From contig NZ_BIMA01000016.1 in the NCBI RefSeq assembly GCF_004000845.1, positions 24,446 through 88,445 of the forward strand: 64,000 nucleotides of DNA. The letters run 5' to 3'. Source of the stretch: Paenibacillus koleovorans NBRC 103111 (GTDB lineage Bacteria > Bacillota > Bacilli > Paenibacillales > NBRC-103111). This document shows, in pieces, positions 16,588 through 25,109 of this stretch; within the stretch, counting starts at the first letter, position 1; each line of letters starts with the position of its first letter. Made by a program: the position numbers and the translations under genes. Under the pieces are notes generated by a model. It did not search any database. It had not been told where the DNA came from and was given only the letters and a program-made list of their open reading frames with translations.

Positions 16588-18005
16588 GAGTGAAACGCTA
16601 TGTGGTTGATTCGATGCCTGAAGCGCTTCAACGCATTCGTACGGAATTGGGGAAGGACGCTGTCATCTTGAATACGAAGGAAATTCGCTCCGGCGGGTTT
16701 CTGGGTATGTTCGGCAAGAAAAAAATCGAAGTGATCGCCGCGATTGATGCTAGCGGTGCGGCGGCAGCGCCGGCCGCTGTCAAACAAGCGGCGGCCGGAG
16801 GTGGGGGGCTAGCTGGAATTCCTTCTGCGGGCGGTCCCCTTCATGGGACTGCGAGCGGATCGGGGACGGGCATTGCCCCCATCGCCGGAGTCAGGCCGAT
16901 GCCGCAGTCCTCGCTCGCCGGCGTCTATGCGAAGGATCCGCAGCAATCGTTCGAGGCTGCGATCGCGCAGGCGGCTTCGGCTATCGCGACGGCGCATGAC
17001 GAGCCGCTATTGCCGCCAACGGTAAGCCAGTCGGTGAAGCCAGCCATTGCCGTAGCGCCTGCACCGTCGGCAGCACCGGTTGTTTCGGTCGCCCAATCTT
17101 CCGCCGCTTCCAAAGCGAAGCCGAGAGAAGAGCTGTTGCTTGAAGAAATCAAGCAGATGAAGGATATGATGGCCAAGCTGTCCAAGAAGCTTAACGATGA
17201 GCCGGCTTATCCCGAACCGCTGCTAAAATATAAATCCCGCCTGCTGGAGCATGAGTTCGAAGAAGATTTGGCCGAACGGATCATCCGGCTGGCGGCGGAG
17301 GAATTCACTGCGGAGTCGTCGCCCGGCACGGAACAGTTCGCGCTGGAGATGGTACGCAGGCAGTTGAAGGATTTGCTCACACCGCCTGCCGGCGAGAAGA
17401 GCTTGCAGTCGGATACGCGTATCGCTCATTTCGTGGGTCCGACTGGGGTCGGCAAGACGACGACGATCGCGAAGCTGGCGGCCGAGCAAGTGCTGAAGTA
17501 CAACCGCAAGGTTGGCTTCATCACCTCGGATACGTACCGGATTGCCGCGGTCGAGCAGTTGAAGACATACGCCACCATCTTGAACGTGCCGCTCGAGGTT
17601 GTCTTCTCTCCGCAAGAGCTAGTTCGCGCATTCACGCAGCTCAAGGATTGCGAGCTGATCTTCATGGATACGGCGGGCCGCAACTTCCGCAACCCGATGT
17701 ACGTCTCGGAATTGAACTCGCTGCTGCATGCCAAAGGCAAAAGCGAGACGTTCCTCGTCCTGAGCCTCTCTTCCAAGTACAAGGACATGAAGGCGATCAC
17801 CGACAATTTCGCCAAGTTCCGGCTTGACAAGGTGCTGTTCACAAAGATGGACGAAACCCGCACCTACGGCTCGATTTTCAACCTGCTCTATGACTTCCCG
17901 CTCCGCCTGTCGTACATAACGAACGGCCAGAATGTTCCGGACGACATTCAGGAAGCGGATGAAGACCAATTGATCAACCGCATCTTGGAGGAACCCACCG
18001 AATGA
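16584..18005 (+). CDS. flhF: Flagellar placement GTPase FlhF (SRP-like)
   Basis: FlhF is an SRP-type GTPase that sets flagellar position. A B domain (residues 1-55, MRVKRYVVDSMPEALQRIRT) is followed by an Ala/Pro/Gly-rich linker (about 55-175) and the NG domains. G1 is GPTGVGKTTTIAKLA near residues 285-299, with DTAGR and TKMDETRTYG downstream. The protein has 473 residues, about 100 more than B. subtilis FlhF, mainly from the linker. It overlaps flhA (GTTAATTTATGAGAG) and flhG by 4 bases each, a coupled set. Confidence 0.95.
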   Translation: MRVKRYVVDSMPEALQRIRTELGKDAVILNTKEIRSGGFLGMFGKKKIEVIAAIDASGAAAAPAAVKQAAAGGGGLAGIPSAGGPLHGTASGSGTGIAPIAGVRPMPQSSLAGVYAKDPQQSFEAAIAQAASAIATAHDEPLLPPTVSQSVKPAIAVAPAPSAAPVVSVAQSSAASKAKPREELLLEEIKQMKDMMAKLSKKLNDEPAYPEPLLKYKSRLLEHEFEEDLAERIIRLAAEEFTAESSPGTEQFALEMVRRQLKDLLTPPAGEKSLQSDTRIAHFVGPTGVGKTTTIAKLAAEQVLKYNRKVGFITSDTYRIAAVEQLKTYATILNVPLEVVFSPQELVRAFTQLKDCELIFMDTAGRNFRNPMYVSELNSLLHAKGKSETFLVLSLSSKYKDMKAITDNFAKFRLDKVLFTKMDETRTYGSIFNLLYDFPLRLSYITNGQNVPDDIQEADEDQLINRILEEPTE

Positions 18006-18880
18006 GCGATCAAGCCCAAAGCCTGCGCAACCTTGTCCGCCATCAACAACAGGAAACCCGGACCACCGGAACCCGGATCATCACCGTTACAAGCGGGAAG
18101 GGCGGGGTGGGCAAGTCCAATTTTACGCTGAATTTCGCGCTGACCCTCCAAGCCAAAGGCTACAAAGTGCTGGTGTTCGACGCTGACATCGGGCTAGCCA
18201 ACATCGACGTGCTGATGGGCGTCTCTTCCAAGTATAGCCTGTACCACCTGCTGAAACGGGAGAAAACGATTTGGGAAATTATTCATAAGGGCTACAACGA
18301 TATCGAGTTCATTGCCGGCGGCTCGGGGTTCAACGATTTGATCCGGCTTACCGAGGAAGAAGTCGACTATTTCGCGGATCAAGTGAATTTGTTGAACGGG
18401 TACGTGGACTACATCATTTTCGATACGGGGGCCGGTCTTTCCAAGGAAACGCTCAAATTTATCGTGGCGGCCAACGAGACGATCGTCGTCACAACGCCGG
18501 AGCCGACCTCGATTACGGATGCTTATGCCATCATCAAGATGGTGCATTCCATGGATCTGGACGTCAAGTTCAAGCTGGTCGTGAATCGGGTGACCGATCC
18601 GCGGGAAGGCAAGCTGACGGCCGATAAGATTAGTATGGTCGCCAAAAAGTTTCTGGACTTGGACATTCCGACCCTTGGTTTCGTGGAGGACGACATCTCG
18701 GTGTCCAAGGCGGTCAAACGGCAAGTGCCTTTCACGATCGCATTCCCGAACAGCCTGGCCAGCCGCAGCATCGGGGAGCTGGCAGAGCGGTTCCTGGCCG
18801 GTGAGCTGGTCCCGGAAGCCGTGAAGGAAAACGCAGGGGTCAAAGGGTTCTTGAGCAAAATGCTGAAGATGTTGAAATAG
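18002..18880 (+). CDS. flhG: Flagellar number regulator FlhG (YlxH, MinD-like ATPase)
   Basis: FlhG is a ParA/MinD-family ATPase that activates FlhF GTP hydrolysis and limits flagellar number. The deviant Walker A is GKGGVGKS at residues 32-39. Switch motifs follow in DADIGLANIDVLMG and IIFDTGAGLSKET. The first 20 residues (SDQAQSLRNLVRHQQQ) match the N-terminal peptide that stimulates FlhF. The C-terminal tail is amphipathic and basic (FLSKMLKMLK), as in membrane-targeting helices. ATGA overlap with flhF. Confidence 0.95.
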   Translation: MSDQAQSLRNLVRHQQQETRTTGTRIITVTSGKGGVGKSNFTLNFALTLQAKGYKVLVFDADIGLANIDVLMGVSSKYSLYHLLKREKTIWEIIHKGYNDIEFIAGGSGFNDLIRLTEEEVDYFADQVNLLNGYVDYIIFDTGAGLSKETLKFIVAANETIVVTTPEPTSITDAYAIIKMVHSMDLDVKFKLVVNRVTDPREGKLTADKISMVAKKFLDLDIPTLGFVEDDISVSKAVKRQVPFTIAFPNSLASRSIGELAERFLAGELVPEAVKENAGVKGFLSKMLKMLK

Positions 18881-18929
18881 TTCCCCCTCTCCCTAGAAGC
18901 GGCACGACATCAAGGAAAGGGTGATCGCG

Positions 18930-20129
18930 ATGCAGAAACAAAAAGTGTTGGTTGTGGATGATTCGGTATTCATGCGCAAGATCATCTCGGACATGATCGG
19001 CGAGGATCCCCGCTTCGAGGTGCTGGACACGGCCCGCAACGGCAAAGAAGCGGTACAGAAGGTCGTGCAGTTGGCGCCGGATGTCGTGACGCTGGACGTC
19101 GAAATGCCGGAGATGAACGGGCTGGAGGCGCTGAAGCGAATTATGGCCGAGCGGCCGACGCCGGTCATCATGCTCAGCAGCTTGACCGAGGAAGGCGCCA
19201 AGACGACAATCGAGGCGCTTGAGGCCGGCGCGTTCGATTTCGTTCGCAAGCCTTCCGGGTCGATCTCGCTTGACTTGTTCAAGGTGCAGGAGATGCTCCT
19301 CGACAAGCTGTACGTCGCGGCGACATCGCGCATCAAGCCGCTGGAGTCGAAGCTCCCGCCGCCGCCTCCTCTGGCAAGGCCGGCCCCACCCGTGGGGCCG
19401 AAGCCGGTGAAGCCGCCTGCCGAGCCGAGAGCGGCCAAGGAGCGGCGGCTGGAGGCTCCGTCGGCGGTGACGCGTGCGGCGATACCGCCCCCTGTGCCGA
19501 CAAGTCCGACGGCAGCTTCAAAGCCGCTCATCGGCGGCCGGGTGGATCAGCTGGTGGCGATCGGCACATCCACGGGCGGACCGCGAGCGCTGCACCAGGT
19601 GCTGACGGGATTGCCGACGAGTTTCCCCGCGCCGATCGTCATCGTGCAGCATATGCCGCCGAACTTTACCCGTTCGCTCGCCCAGCGGCTGGACTCGAAC
19701 TCGCATATCCGCGTCATCGAGGCCGAGCAGGGGATGGAGCTCGAGAACGGCACCGCTTATATCGCGCCGGGCGGCTGGCATATGGGGGTCGTGCGGCACG
19801 AACTCGGGGGCTACCGGGTGCAACTGAGCCAGGAGGAGCCGCGAGGCGGGCACCGTCCTTGTGTAGATACGCTGTTCGAAACGCTGATCCCGCTGAAGGA
19901 ACTCAGACGGCATGTGCTGCTGCTGACCGGCATGGGCAGCGACGGCGCGCAAGGCATGCTCGCCCTGAAGCAGGCAGGAGCCGTCCTGACGATCGCCGAG
20001 TCGAGCGAGACTTGCATCGTGTACGGCATGCCTAGAGCCGCGAAGGAGGCAGGGGGAGCGATGCTGGAGCTGCCGCTGCATCAGATGGCGTCCAAGCTCG
20101 TTGAGGCAGTCGCGGGTAACGCCAAGTAG
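18930..20129 (+). CDS. cheB: Chemotaxis protein-glutamate methylesterase/deamidase CheB
   Basis: The N-terminal receiver domain has D10-D11 and phosphoacceptor D56 (VVTLDVEMPEMNG). A Pro/Ala-rich linker of about 60 residues follows. The C-terminal methylesterase domain has the catalytic Ser in IGTSTGGPRAL, His in VIVQHMPPNFT and Asp in GMGSDGAQGM. CheB removes methyl groups from chemoreceptors and deamidates glutamines. ATG 18930 fits AAGGAAAGGGTGAT better than the in-frame GTG at 18921. The length is 399 residues; the linker makes it longer than B. subtilis CheB. Confidence 0.95.
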   Translation: MQKQKVLVVDDSVFMRKIISDMIGEDPRFEVLDTARNGKEAVQKVVQLAPDVVTLDVEMPEMNGLEALKRIMAERPTPVIMLSSLTEEGAKTTIEALEAGAFDFVRKPSGSISLDLFKVQEMLLDKLYVAATSRIKPLESKLPPPPPLARPAPPVGPKPVKPPAEPRAAKERRLEAPSAVTRAAIPPPVPTSPTAASKPLIGGRVDQLVAIGTSTGGPRALHQVLTGLPTSFPAPIVIVQHMPPNFTRSLAQRLDSNSHIRVIEAEQGMELENGTAYIAPGGWHMGVVRHELGGYRVQLSQEEPRGGHRPCVDTLFETLIPLKELRRHVLLLTGMGSDGAQGMLALKQAGAVLTIAESSETCIVYGMPRAAKEAGGAMLELPLHQMASKLVEAVAGNAK

Positions 20130-20176
20130 TCATACCAGCATACCAGGAGCAAGCGACTATTGGGAGGTGTCGGGAG

Positions 20177-22270
20177 TTGGAACTGAATCAATACTTAAGC
20201 ATGTTCATAGACGAGTCGAAGGAACACCTGCAGGCGATGAACGAAAACTTGCTCAAACTTGAAGCAAGTCCGGAAGACATCGGCATCGTGCAAGTGATTT
20301 TCCGCTCGGCGCATACATTGAAGGGCATGTCCGCCACGATGGGCTATGAAGATTTGGCGCTGCTCACCCACGAGATGGAGAATGTGCTCGATCTCGTGCG
20401 CAACTACAAGCTGCAGATGAATCCTTACATCTTCGATTCCGTCTTCCGCAGCGTCGATGCCCTGGAGACGATGGTGCACGACATCATCGCCGGAGGGACC
20501 GGCAAAGCCGACGTCACCGATATCGTGATCAGCCTGAAGGCGATCGTCTCCGGCGAGTACGAGCAAGGCGCGTCCGGCGGTTCCGGGACGGCTTCCGCCG
20601 CTACCTCCTCCGGACAAGGCGCTTCGCCCGATCGGTTGGACGAGTTCCAATATTCCGTGCTTCTGCAGTCGCTTGAGGCCGGCATGAACGTATTCCGGAT
20701 CGAAGTGTCGCTCCAGACCACATGCATACTTAAAGCGGCTCGGGCATATATGGTATTCGATACGCTGGAGCAGAACGGGGAAGTCGTCAAGTCGATTCCA
20801 CCGGTCGAGGACATCGAGAAGGAGAGATTCGACCGTTCCTTTTCGCTGTTTGTCGTCTCCCATTCCGAAGGAGCGGCGCTCGAGACGGCGCTTAACAAAA
20901 TCAGCGAGATCGAGTCCGTAAAGCTGCAAAAGCTGGATTCGGCCTCGCTCCACCAGCTGGCGTCCGCGCCGGCGGGCTCGCAGGGAGCATCGGGCTCTTC
21001 GGGCGGCAAAGCGACTGTGTCGGCGATCGGGCAGATTTCCGCCGCCAGCGCGGTGCTGGAGAAGCCGCAAGGCGCTGCTGCCGCTCCCGCCCAGCAGCAG
21101 AATGGCACGGCCCCGGTCGCGAACCGGACGATCCGGGTCGACATCGAGCGGTTGGACGTCTTGATGAATTTGTTCAGCGAGCTCTTGATCGATCGCGTTC
21201 GGCTCGAGCAGCTGGCGAGCGAAATCCGCCGCAACGAACTGACCGAGACTGTAGAGCATATGGCCCGCGTGAGCTCGGATTTGCAAAATATCGTGTTGAA
21301 GCTGCGCATGGTCCCGGTCGATACCGTCTTCAACCGGTTCCCGCGCATGATCCGCGACTTGGCCAAGTCGCTCGACAAGAAGGTCGACCTGGTCATCACC
21401 GGGGCCGACACCGAGCTGGACCGCACGGTGATCGAAGAGATCGGCGATCCGCTCGTCCACCTGCTCCGCAATGCAGTCGACCACGGCATTGAGACGATAG
21501 CGGACCGCATTGCGGCCGGCAAGCCGGAGACCGGCACCGTGCAGCTGCGCGCCTTCCATAGCGGCAATCATGTGTTTATCGAGATTCAAGAGGACGGCAA
21601 AGGAATAGACCGAGATAAAGTGCTGAAGTCGGCTATCTCCAAAGGCGTTCTGTCGGCAGAGCAAGCAAAAGGTTTGCCGGATGAGCAAGTGTTCCAGCTG
21701 CTGTTCGCCTCCGGGTTCAGCACAGCGGACAAAATTTCCGATGTTTCCGGCCGGGGCGTAGGGCTCGACGTCGTGAAGACGAAGATCGAATCGCTGGGCG
21801 GTCACGTGCAGATTACTTCCCAGCTTGGCGTGGGCACGACGTTCTCGGTGCAGCTACCGCTGACGCTCTCGATCATCTCGGCGATGCTGATCAAGATGGG
21901 CGACGAGAAATACGCGATCCCGCTCACGTCGATTCTCGAGACGTCGATCGTGCAGCGCAGCCAGATCCGCCTCATGCACGGCAGCAAGGTAATCGAGTTC
22001 CGCAACCATATTATCCCGCTTGTGTCGCTTAGCAAGCTGTTCGATATCCCGAGCTACTCCGAGGAGAAGGAGAGCGAAACGGAGATTGTCGTCATCCGCA
22101 AGGGCGACAAAATGGCCGCTCTCATGGTGGATGATTTGATCGGCCAGCAGGAGATCGTGCTGAAGTCGCTAGGCAAATATTTGACGAACTTGTTTGCCGT
22201 TTCCGGCGCTACCATATTAGGCGACGGGCAAGTCGCTCTCATTCTCGATACGAACGCTTTGATCAAATAG
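20177..22270 (+). CDS. cheA: Chemotaxis sensor histidine kinase CheA
   Basis: Domains in order are P1 with phosphorylated H46 (RSAHTLKGMS), P2 (about 150-260), P3 dimerisation (ERLDVLMNLFSELLIDRVRL, near 325), P4 kinase with N box HLLRNAVDHGIE and G boxes EDGKGID and GRGVGLDVVK, and P5 CheW-like coupling (about 560-697). It phosphorylates CheY and CheB. The start is TTG 20177, 7 bases after GGGAGGTG (20162-20169); the next ATG is at codon 9 and lacks a site. Confidence 0.96.
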   Translation: MELNQYLSMFIDESKEHLQAMNENLLKLEASPEDIGIVQVIFRSAHTLKGMSATMGYEDLALLTHEMENVLDLVRNYKLQMNPYIFDSVFRSVDALETMVHDIIAGGTGKADVTDIVISLKAIVSGEYEQGASGGSGTASAATSSGQGASPDRLDEFQYSVLLQSLEAGMNVFRIEVSLQTTCILKAARAYMVFDTLEQNGEVVKSIPPVEDIEKERFDRSFSLFVVSHSEGAALETALNKISEIESVKLQKLDSASLHQLASAPAGSQGASGSSGGKATVSAIGQISAASAVLEKPQGAAAAPAQQQNGTAPVANRTIRVDIERLDVLMNLFSELLIDRVRLEQLASEIRRNELTETVEHMARVSSDLQNIVLKLRMVPVDTVFNRFPRMIRDLAKSLDKKVDLVITGADTELDRTVIEEIGDPLVHLLRNAVDHGIETIADRIAAGKPETGTVQLRAFHSGNHVFIEIQEDGKGIDRDKVLKSAISKGVLSAEQAKGLPDEQVFQLLFASGFSTADKISDVSGRGVGLDVVKTKIESLGGHVQITSQLGVGTTFSVQLPLTLSIISAMLIKMGDEKYAIPLTSILETSIVQRSQIRLMHGSKVIEFRNHIIPLVSLSKLFDIPSYSEEKESETEIVVIRKGDKMAALMVDDLIGQQEIVLKSLGKYLTNLFAVSGATILGDGQVALILDTNALIK

Positions 22271-22282
22271 GAGGGCTGAACG

Positions 22283-22744
22283 ATGGGAGAAGAGTTGAAG
22301 GTCATCGTATTTACATTGGCGCATGAACAATATGGAGTAGAGGTGGAGCGGGTTCGGACGATCGAGCGGATGCAGCCGCTCACGCGCGTGCCGAAGACGC
22401 CGGCTTTCGTGAAGGGCGTCATCAACTTGCGCGGCGTCGTCGTGCCGGTCATCGACCTTCGCGGCCGCTTCCAGCTGCCGGAGTCGGACTATACCGATAA
22501 TTCGCGGATCATTATTGTCGCGGTGAAGGAAATGGAAGTCGGGCTGATCGTGGATTCGGCGAACGACGTGCTCGACGTCAATACCGACTCGATCGAGGAT
22601 CCGCCGGAGATCGTAGGCGGCATCCGAGCCAAATATTTGCGCGGCGTAGCGAAGCTGTCCGGCGGCAATCTGCTTGTGCTGCTCAATCTGGAGGAAGTGC
22701 TGAACAAGAGCGAGATCGTGCAATTGGAACAGCTAGAGGCGTAG
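22283..22744 (+). CDS. cheW: Chemotaxis coupling protein CheW
   Basis: This is a single CheW domain of 153 residues with RVRTIERMQPLTRVPKTPAF, GVINLRGVVVPVIDLRGRF and an ending around GNLLVLLNLEEVL. It links CheA to chemoreceptors. AGGAGGGCTGA lies before ATG 22283, 12 bases after cheA. Confident from sequence and order. Confidence 0.96.
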   Translation: MGEELKVIVFTLAHEQYGVEVERVRTIERMQPLTRVPKTPAFVKGVINLRGVVVPVIDLRGRFQLPESDYTDNSRIIIVAVKEMEVGLIVDSANDVLDVNTDSIEDPPEIVGGIRAKYLRGVAKLSGGNLLVLLNLEEVLNKSEIVQLEQLEA

Positions 22745-22754
22745 ACGGCATAGG

Positions 22755-23375
22755 ATGACAAACTTCTACCATTTCGCTGAATTTCAAATGGATGTGCTGA
22801 AGGAAGTCGGCAACATCGGAGCGGGTAACGCCGCTACAGCCTTGTCGCAGTTGCTCGATAAGCCGATCGACATGCAGGTGCCGCGAGTCAATCTGCTGCC
22901 GTTCGAGGATATCGTGAACAGCGTCGGCGGAGCCGATCAAGTGGTGCTGGCGGTGTTCCTCCGCGTCGAAGGCGAAGCGCCGGGCAATATGTTCTTTTTC
23001 TTCACCCCGGCTTCGGCCAAACGGCTGCTCTCGAACTTCGCCGGTATCGAAGTGGAAGTGGAGGGCAGCTATTCCGAGATGGAGCTGTCCGCCCTCGGGG
23101 AAATCGGCAACATCCTGGCCGGCTCCTACTTGTCCTCCCTCGCCGACTTCACCAAGCTTCATTTAATTCCTACCGTCCCTGCGCTGGCGATTGACATGCT
23201 TGGAGCAATCGTAAGCTACGGGTTTCTGCAATATGGCGAAATGGGGGACCACGCCCTCTTTATCGACACTCAGTTTCTGGAAGGGAAAGACCATGTGGAA
23301 GGCCACTTCTTCTTCATTCCGGACCCCGCAGCGTTCGGCAAACTGTTCCATGCCTTAGGAGTTCCGCTCGAATGA
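22755..23375 (+). CDS. cheC: CheY-P phosphatase CheC
   Basis: The two pseudo-symmetric active-site helices are visible: EVGNIGAGNAATALSQLL near residue 15 and ALGEIGNILAGSYLSSL near residue 112, each with the E...N signature. CheC dephosphorylates CheY-P and binds CheD, providing receptor adaptation feedback. The ribosome binding site is weak (GGCATAGG), so translation may depend on cheW. It overlaps cheD by 4 bases. Length 206 residues is normal. Confidence 0.95.
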   Translation: MTNFYHFAEFQMDVLKEVGNIGAGNAATALSQLLDKPIDMQVPRVNLLPFEDIVNSVGGADQVVLAVFLRVEGEAPGNMFFFFTPASAKRLLSNFAGIEVEVEGSYSEMELSALGEIGNILAGSYLSSLADFTKLHLIPTVPALAIDMLGAIVSYGFLQYGEMGDHALFIDTQFLEGKDHVEGHFFFIPDPAAFGKLFHALGVPLE

Positions 23376-23869
23376 TGCCGGAACTCATCGTAAAAGTCGG
23401 CATGGCCGACCTCAACATTATTGTAGAGGTCGGAACTACGCTCAAGACGACGGGATTGGGTTCGTGCGTGGGCGTAACCCTGTGGGATCCGAAGACGAAA
23501 GTCGCCGGCATGGCTCATATTATGCTTCCTTCCTCGGAAATCGCCAAGGAAGGGACGCTGAACGTAGCCAAGTATGCGGATACCGCCATTCCCGCTCTGA
23601 TTGAGCGGATGATTCAAGCCGGTGCGGGCAAGCTGAGGCTCGAAGCGAAGCTGGCCGGAGGAGCGCAGATGTTCGCCTTCTCCGGCAGCTCCGACACGAT
23701 GCGCATCGGCCCTCGCAACGTAGAGTCTTGCAAAGCGATTTTGAGCCGGGCTGGCATTCCGGTGCGTGCGGAGGATACGGGCGGCAATTTCGGCCGCACG
23801 ATCGAATTTTACAACCAAACGGGAGTGCTTGTTTTACGTACCGTGCAGCAAGGAGCAAGGGAGATCTGA
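23372..23869 (+). CDS. cheD: Chemoreceptor glutamine deamidase CheD
   Basis: The catalytic Cys lies in LGSCVGVTLWD and the His in GMAHIMLP, followed by a GGAQMFAF stretch; all are typical of CheD. CheD deamidates chemoreceptors and is controlled by CheC, its upstream neighbour. It starts ATGATG inside the cheC stop and ends in TGATG shared with the next gene, so the three genes are probably translated in series. Confidence 0.95.
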   Translation: MMPELIVKVGMADLNIIVEVGTTLKTTGLGSCVGVTLWDPKTKVAGMAHIMLPSSEIAKEGTLNVAKYADTAIPALIERMIQAGAGKLRLEAKLAGGAQMFAFSGSSDTMRIGPRNVESCKAILSRAGIPVRAEDTGGNFGRTIEFYNQTGVLVLRTVQQGAREI

Positions 23870-24288
23870 TGATTGGAACCGTGCGTTGGAATCTGGCGTT
23901 GGGTGTATTGGGGTTCGGATTAACGTTTCTGCTATCGGTCGGCGATAATTATTTTACCACTACTCTATTACACAGCAGCTATGGCTTTATCATCATGTTC
24001 GGAGTTGGCTTCGCAGTCAGATGGGTGCTCGGAACGTTAGCGGGGTTGAAGGAGCTGCAGCATGAAGAGGGGAACGAGGCGGTGGAGGAAGCCGGCAAGG
24101 GCAATTCCGTCTATTCGGTCACCCCGAACGATGAGGCGGAGCTGAATGAGCTGTTGAAGAACGGCATGAACGGTGCGTCGGCACCATCCCCGGACGAATT
24201 TACGCTGCTCAAGCCGAAGAGGCTGACGACCGCTCCCGGTGAACCGGAGGAGATGGCCCAGGCACTGCGACGCTTTACTGAAGAGTAA
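23869..24288 (+). CDS. Unknown two-helix membrane protein between cheD and sigD
   Basis: I do not recognise a named family. The 139-residue product has two predicted membrane helices (about residues 8-25 and 36-55) joined by a short loop. An acidic cytoplasmic-type tail then carries SVYSVTPNDEAELNELLKNG and ends in EEMAQALRRFTEE. ATG 23869 shares one base with the cheD stop. Its place just before sigD suggests a role in flagellar gene control or envelope placement, but nothing in the sequence gives a biochemical activity. B. subtilis has no gene here. Confidence 0.75.
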   Translation: MIGTVRWNLALGVLGFGLTFLLSVGDNYFTTTLLHSSYGFIIMFGVGFAVRWVLGTLAGLKELQHEEGNEAVEEAGKGNSVYSVTPNDEAELNELLKNGMNGASAPSPDEFTLLKPKRLTTAPGEPEEMAQALRRFTEE

Positions 24289-24302
24289 GGAGTGCGGTAG
24301 GA

Positions 24303-25088
24303 ATGATTCAACAAAAGCAATCCCATCTATCCAATGTCGAGTTATGGAAAGCGTGGAAAGTGGAAGGCTTGCTTGCGGCGAAGCAGCAGTTGATCGAGCA
24401 ATATTTGCCGCTGGTCGACTATGTCGTCGGCCGTTTGCTAGTCGGCCTCCCCAAGAACGTGTCCCGGGACGATCTGTGCAGCCACGGCATGTTGGGTCTG
24501 ATCGACGCGGTGGAGAAGTTCGATTACGAGCGGGGCCTGCAGTTCGAGACGTATGCTTCCTGGCGTATTCGCGGAGCGACGATCGACGGGCTGCGGCAAG
24601 GCGACTGGGTCCCACGGTCGGTGCGCGAGAAGGCGAAGCGGCTGGAGGACGCGTATCAGAAGCTCGAGCAGCATTATTTGCGCTCCGTAACCGATACGGA
24701 AATGAGCGAGTATTTGCAGATCAGTGAGAAAGAATTTCAACACATGCTTCAGGAAATATCGATTACTGCGATTTGTTCGTTCGACGACCCGATCAAGGAG
24801 GAGGAATCCGAGACGCGGTTGTCGCTTATGATAGACGAGAAGGCCAAAAATCCGGAATATAAGGTAAACGAGTTTTTCTTGAAAGAGTCGTTAGCCAAAG
24901 CGATCGAGAAATTGACCGAAAAGGAACGGACAGTCGTCTCTCTGTTTTACTACGAGGAGCTGTCGCTCAGTGAAATCGCCGAGGTGATGTCCTTGTCGCC
25001 GTCGCGGATCTCGCAGCTGCATTCCAAAGCAATATTGCGGCTCAGAGGCTCGCTTGGCAGATGGAAGAACCAACTGCTTGAGGATTGA
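24303..25088 (+). CDS. sigD: Flagellar RNA polymerase sigma factor SigD (FliA/WhiG type)
   Basis: SigD drives late flagellar and motility genes. Region 2 contains PLVDYVVGRLL and GLIDAVEKFDYERGLQFETY followed by ASWRIRGATIDGLR. Region 3 begins at VPRSVREKAKRLE. Region 4 is a helix-turn-helix with LSLSEIAEVMSLSPSRISQL. Length 261 is close to the usual 254. AAGGAG is upstream of ATG 24303. The cognate anti-sigma factor FlgM is not in this window, as in B. subtilis. Confidence 0.97.
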   Translation: MIQQKQSHLSNVELWKAWKVEGLLAAKQQLIEQYLPLVDYVVGRLLVGLPKNVSRDDLCSHGMLGLIDAVEKFDYERGLQFETYASWRIRGATIDGLRQGDWVPRSVREKAKRLEDAYQKLEQHYLRSVTDTEMSEYLQISEKEFQHMLQEISITAICSFDDPIKEEESETRLSLMIDEKAKNPEYKVNEFFLKESLAKAIEKLTEKERTVVSLFYYEELSLSEIAEVMSLSPSRISQLHSKAILRLRGSLGRWKNQLLED

Positions 25089-25109
25089 TTGGCGGGGGGA
25101 GGAAAAAGT

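Noticed and set aside
20195..21805. 536-codon minus-strand open frame opposite cheA
   Set aside because: It mirrors cheA codons, has no recognisable domain and lacks initiation signals; cheA has all its kinase motifs on the plus strand.
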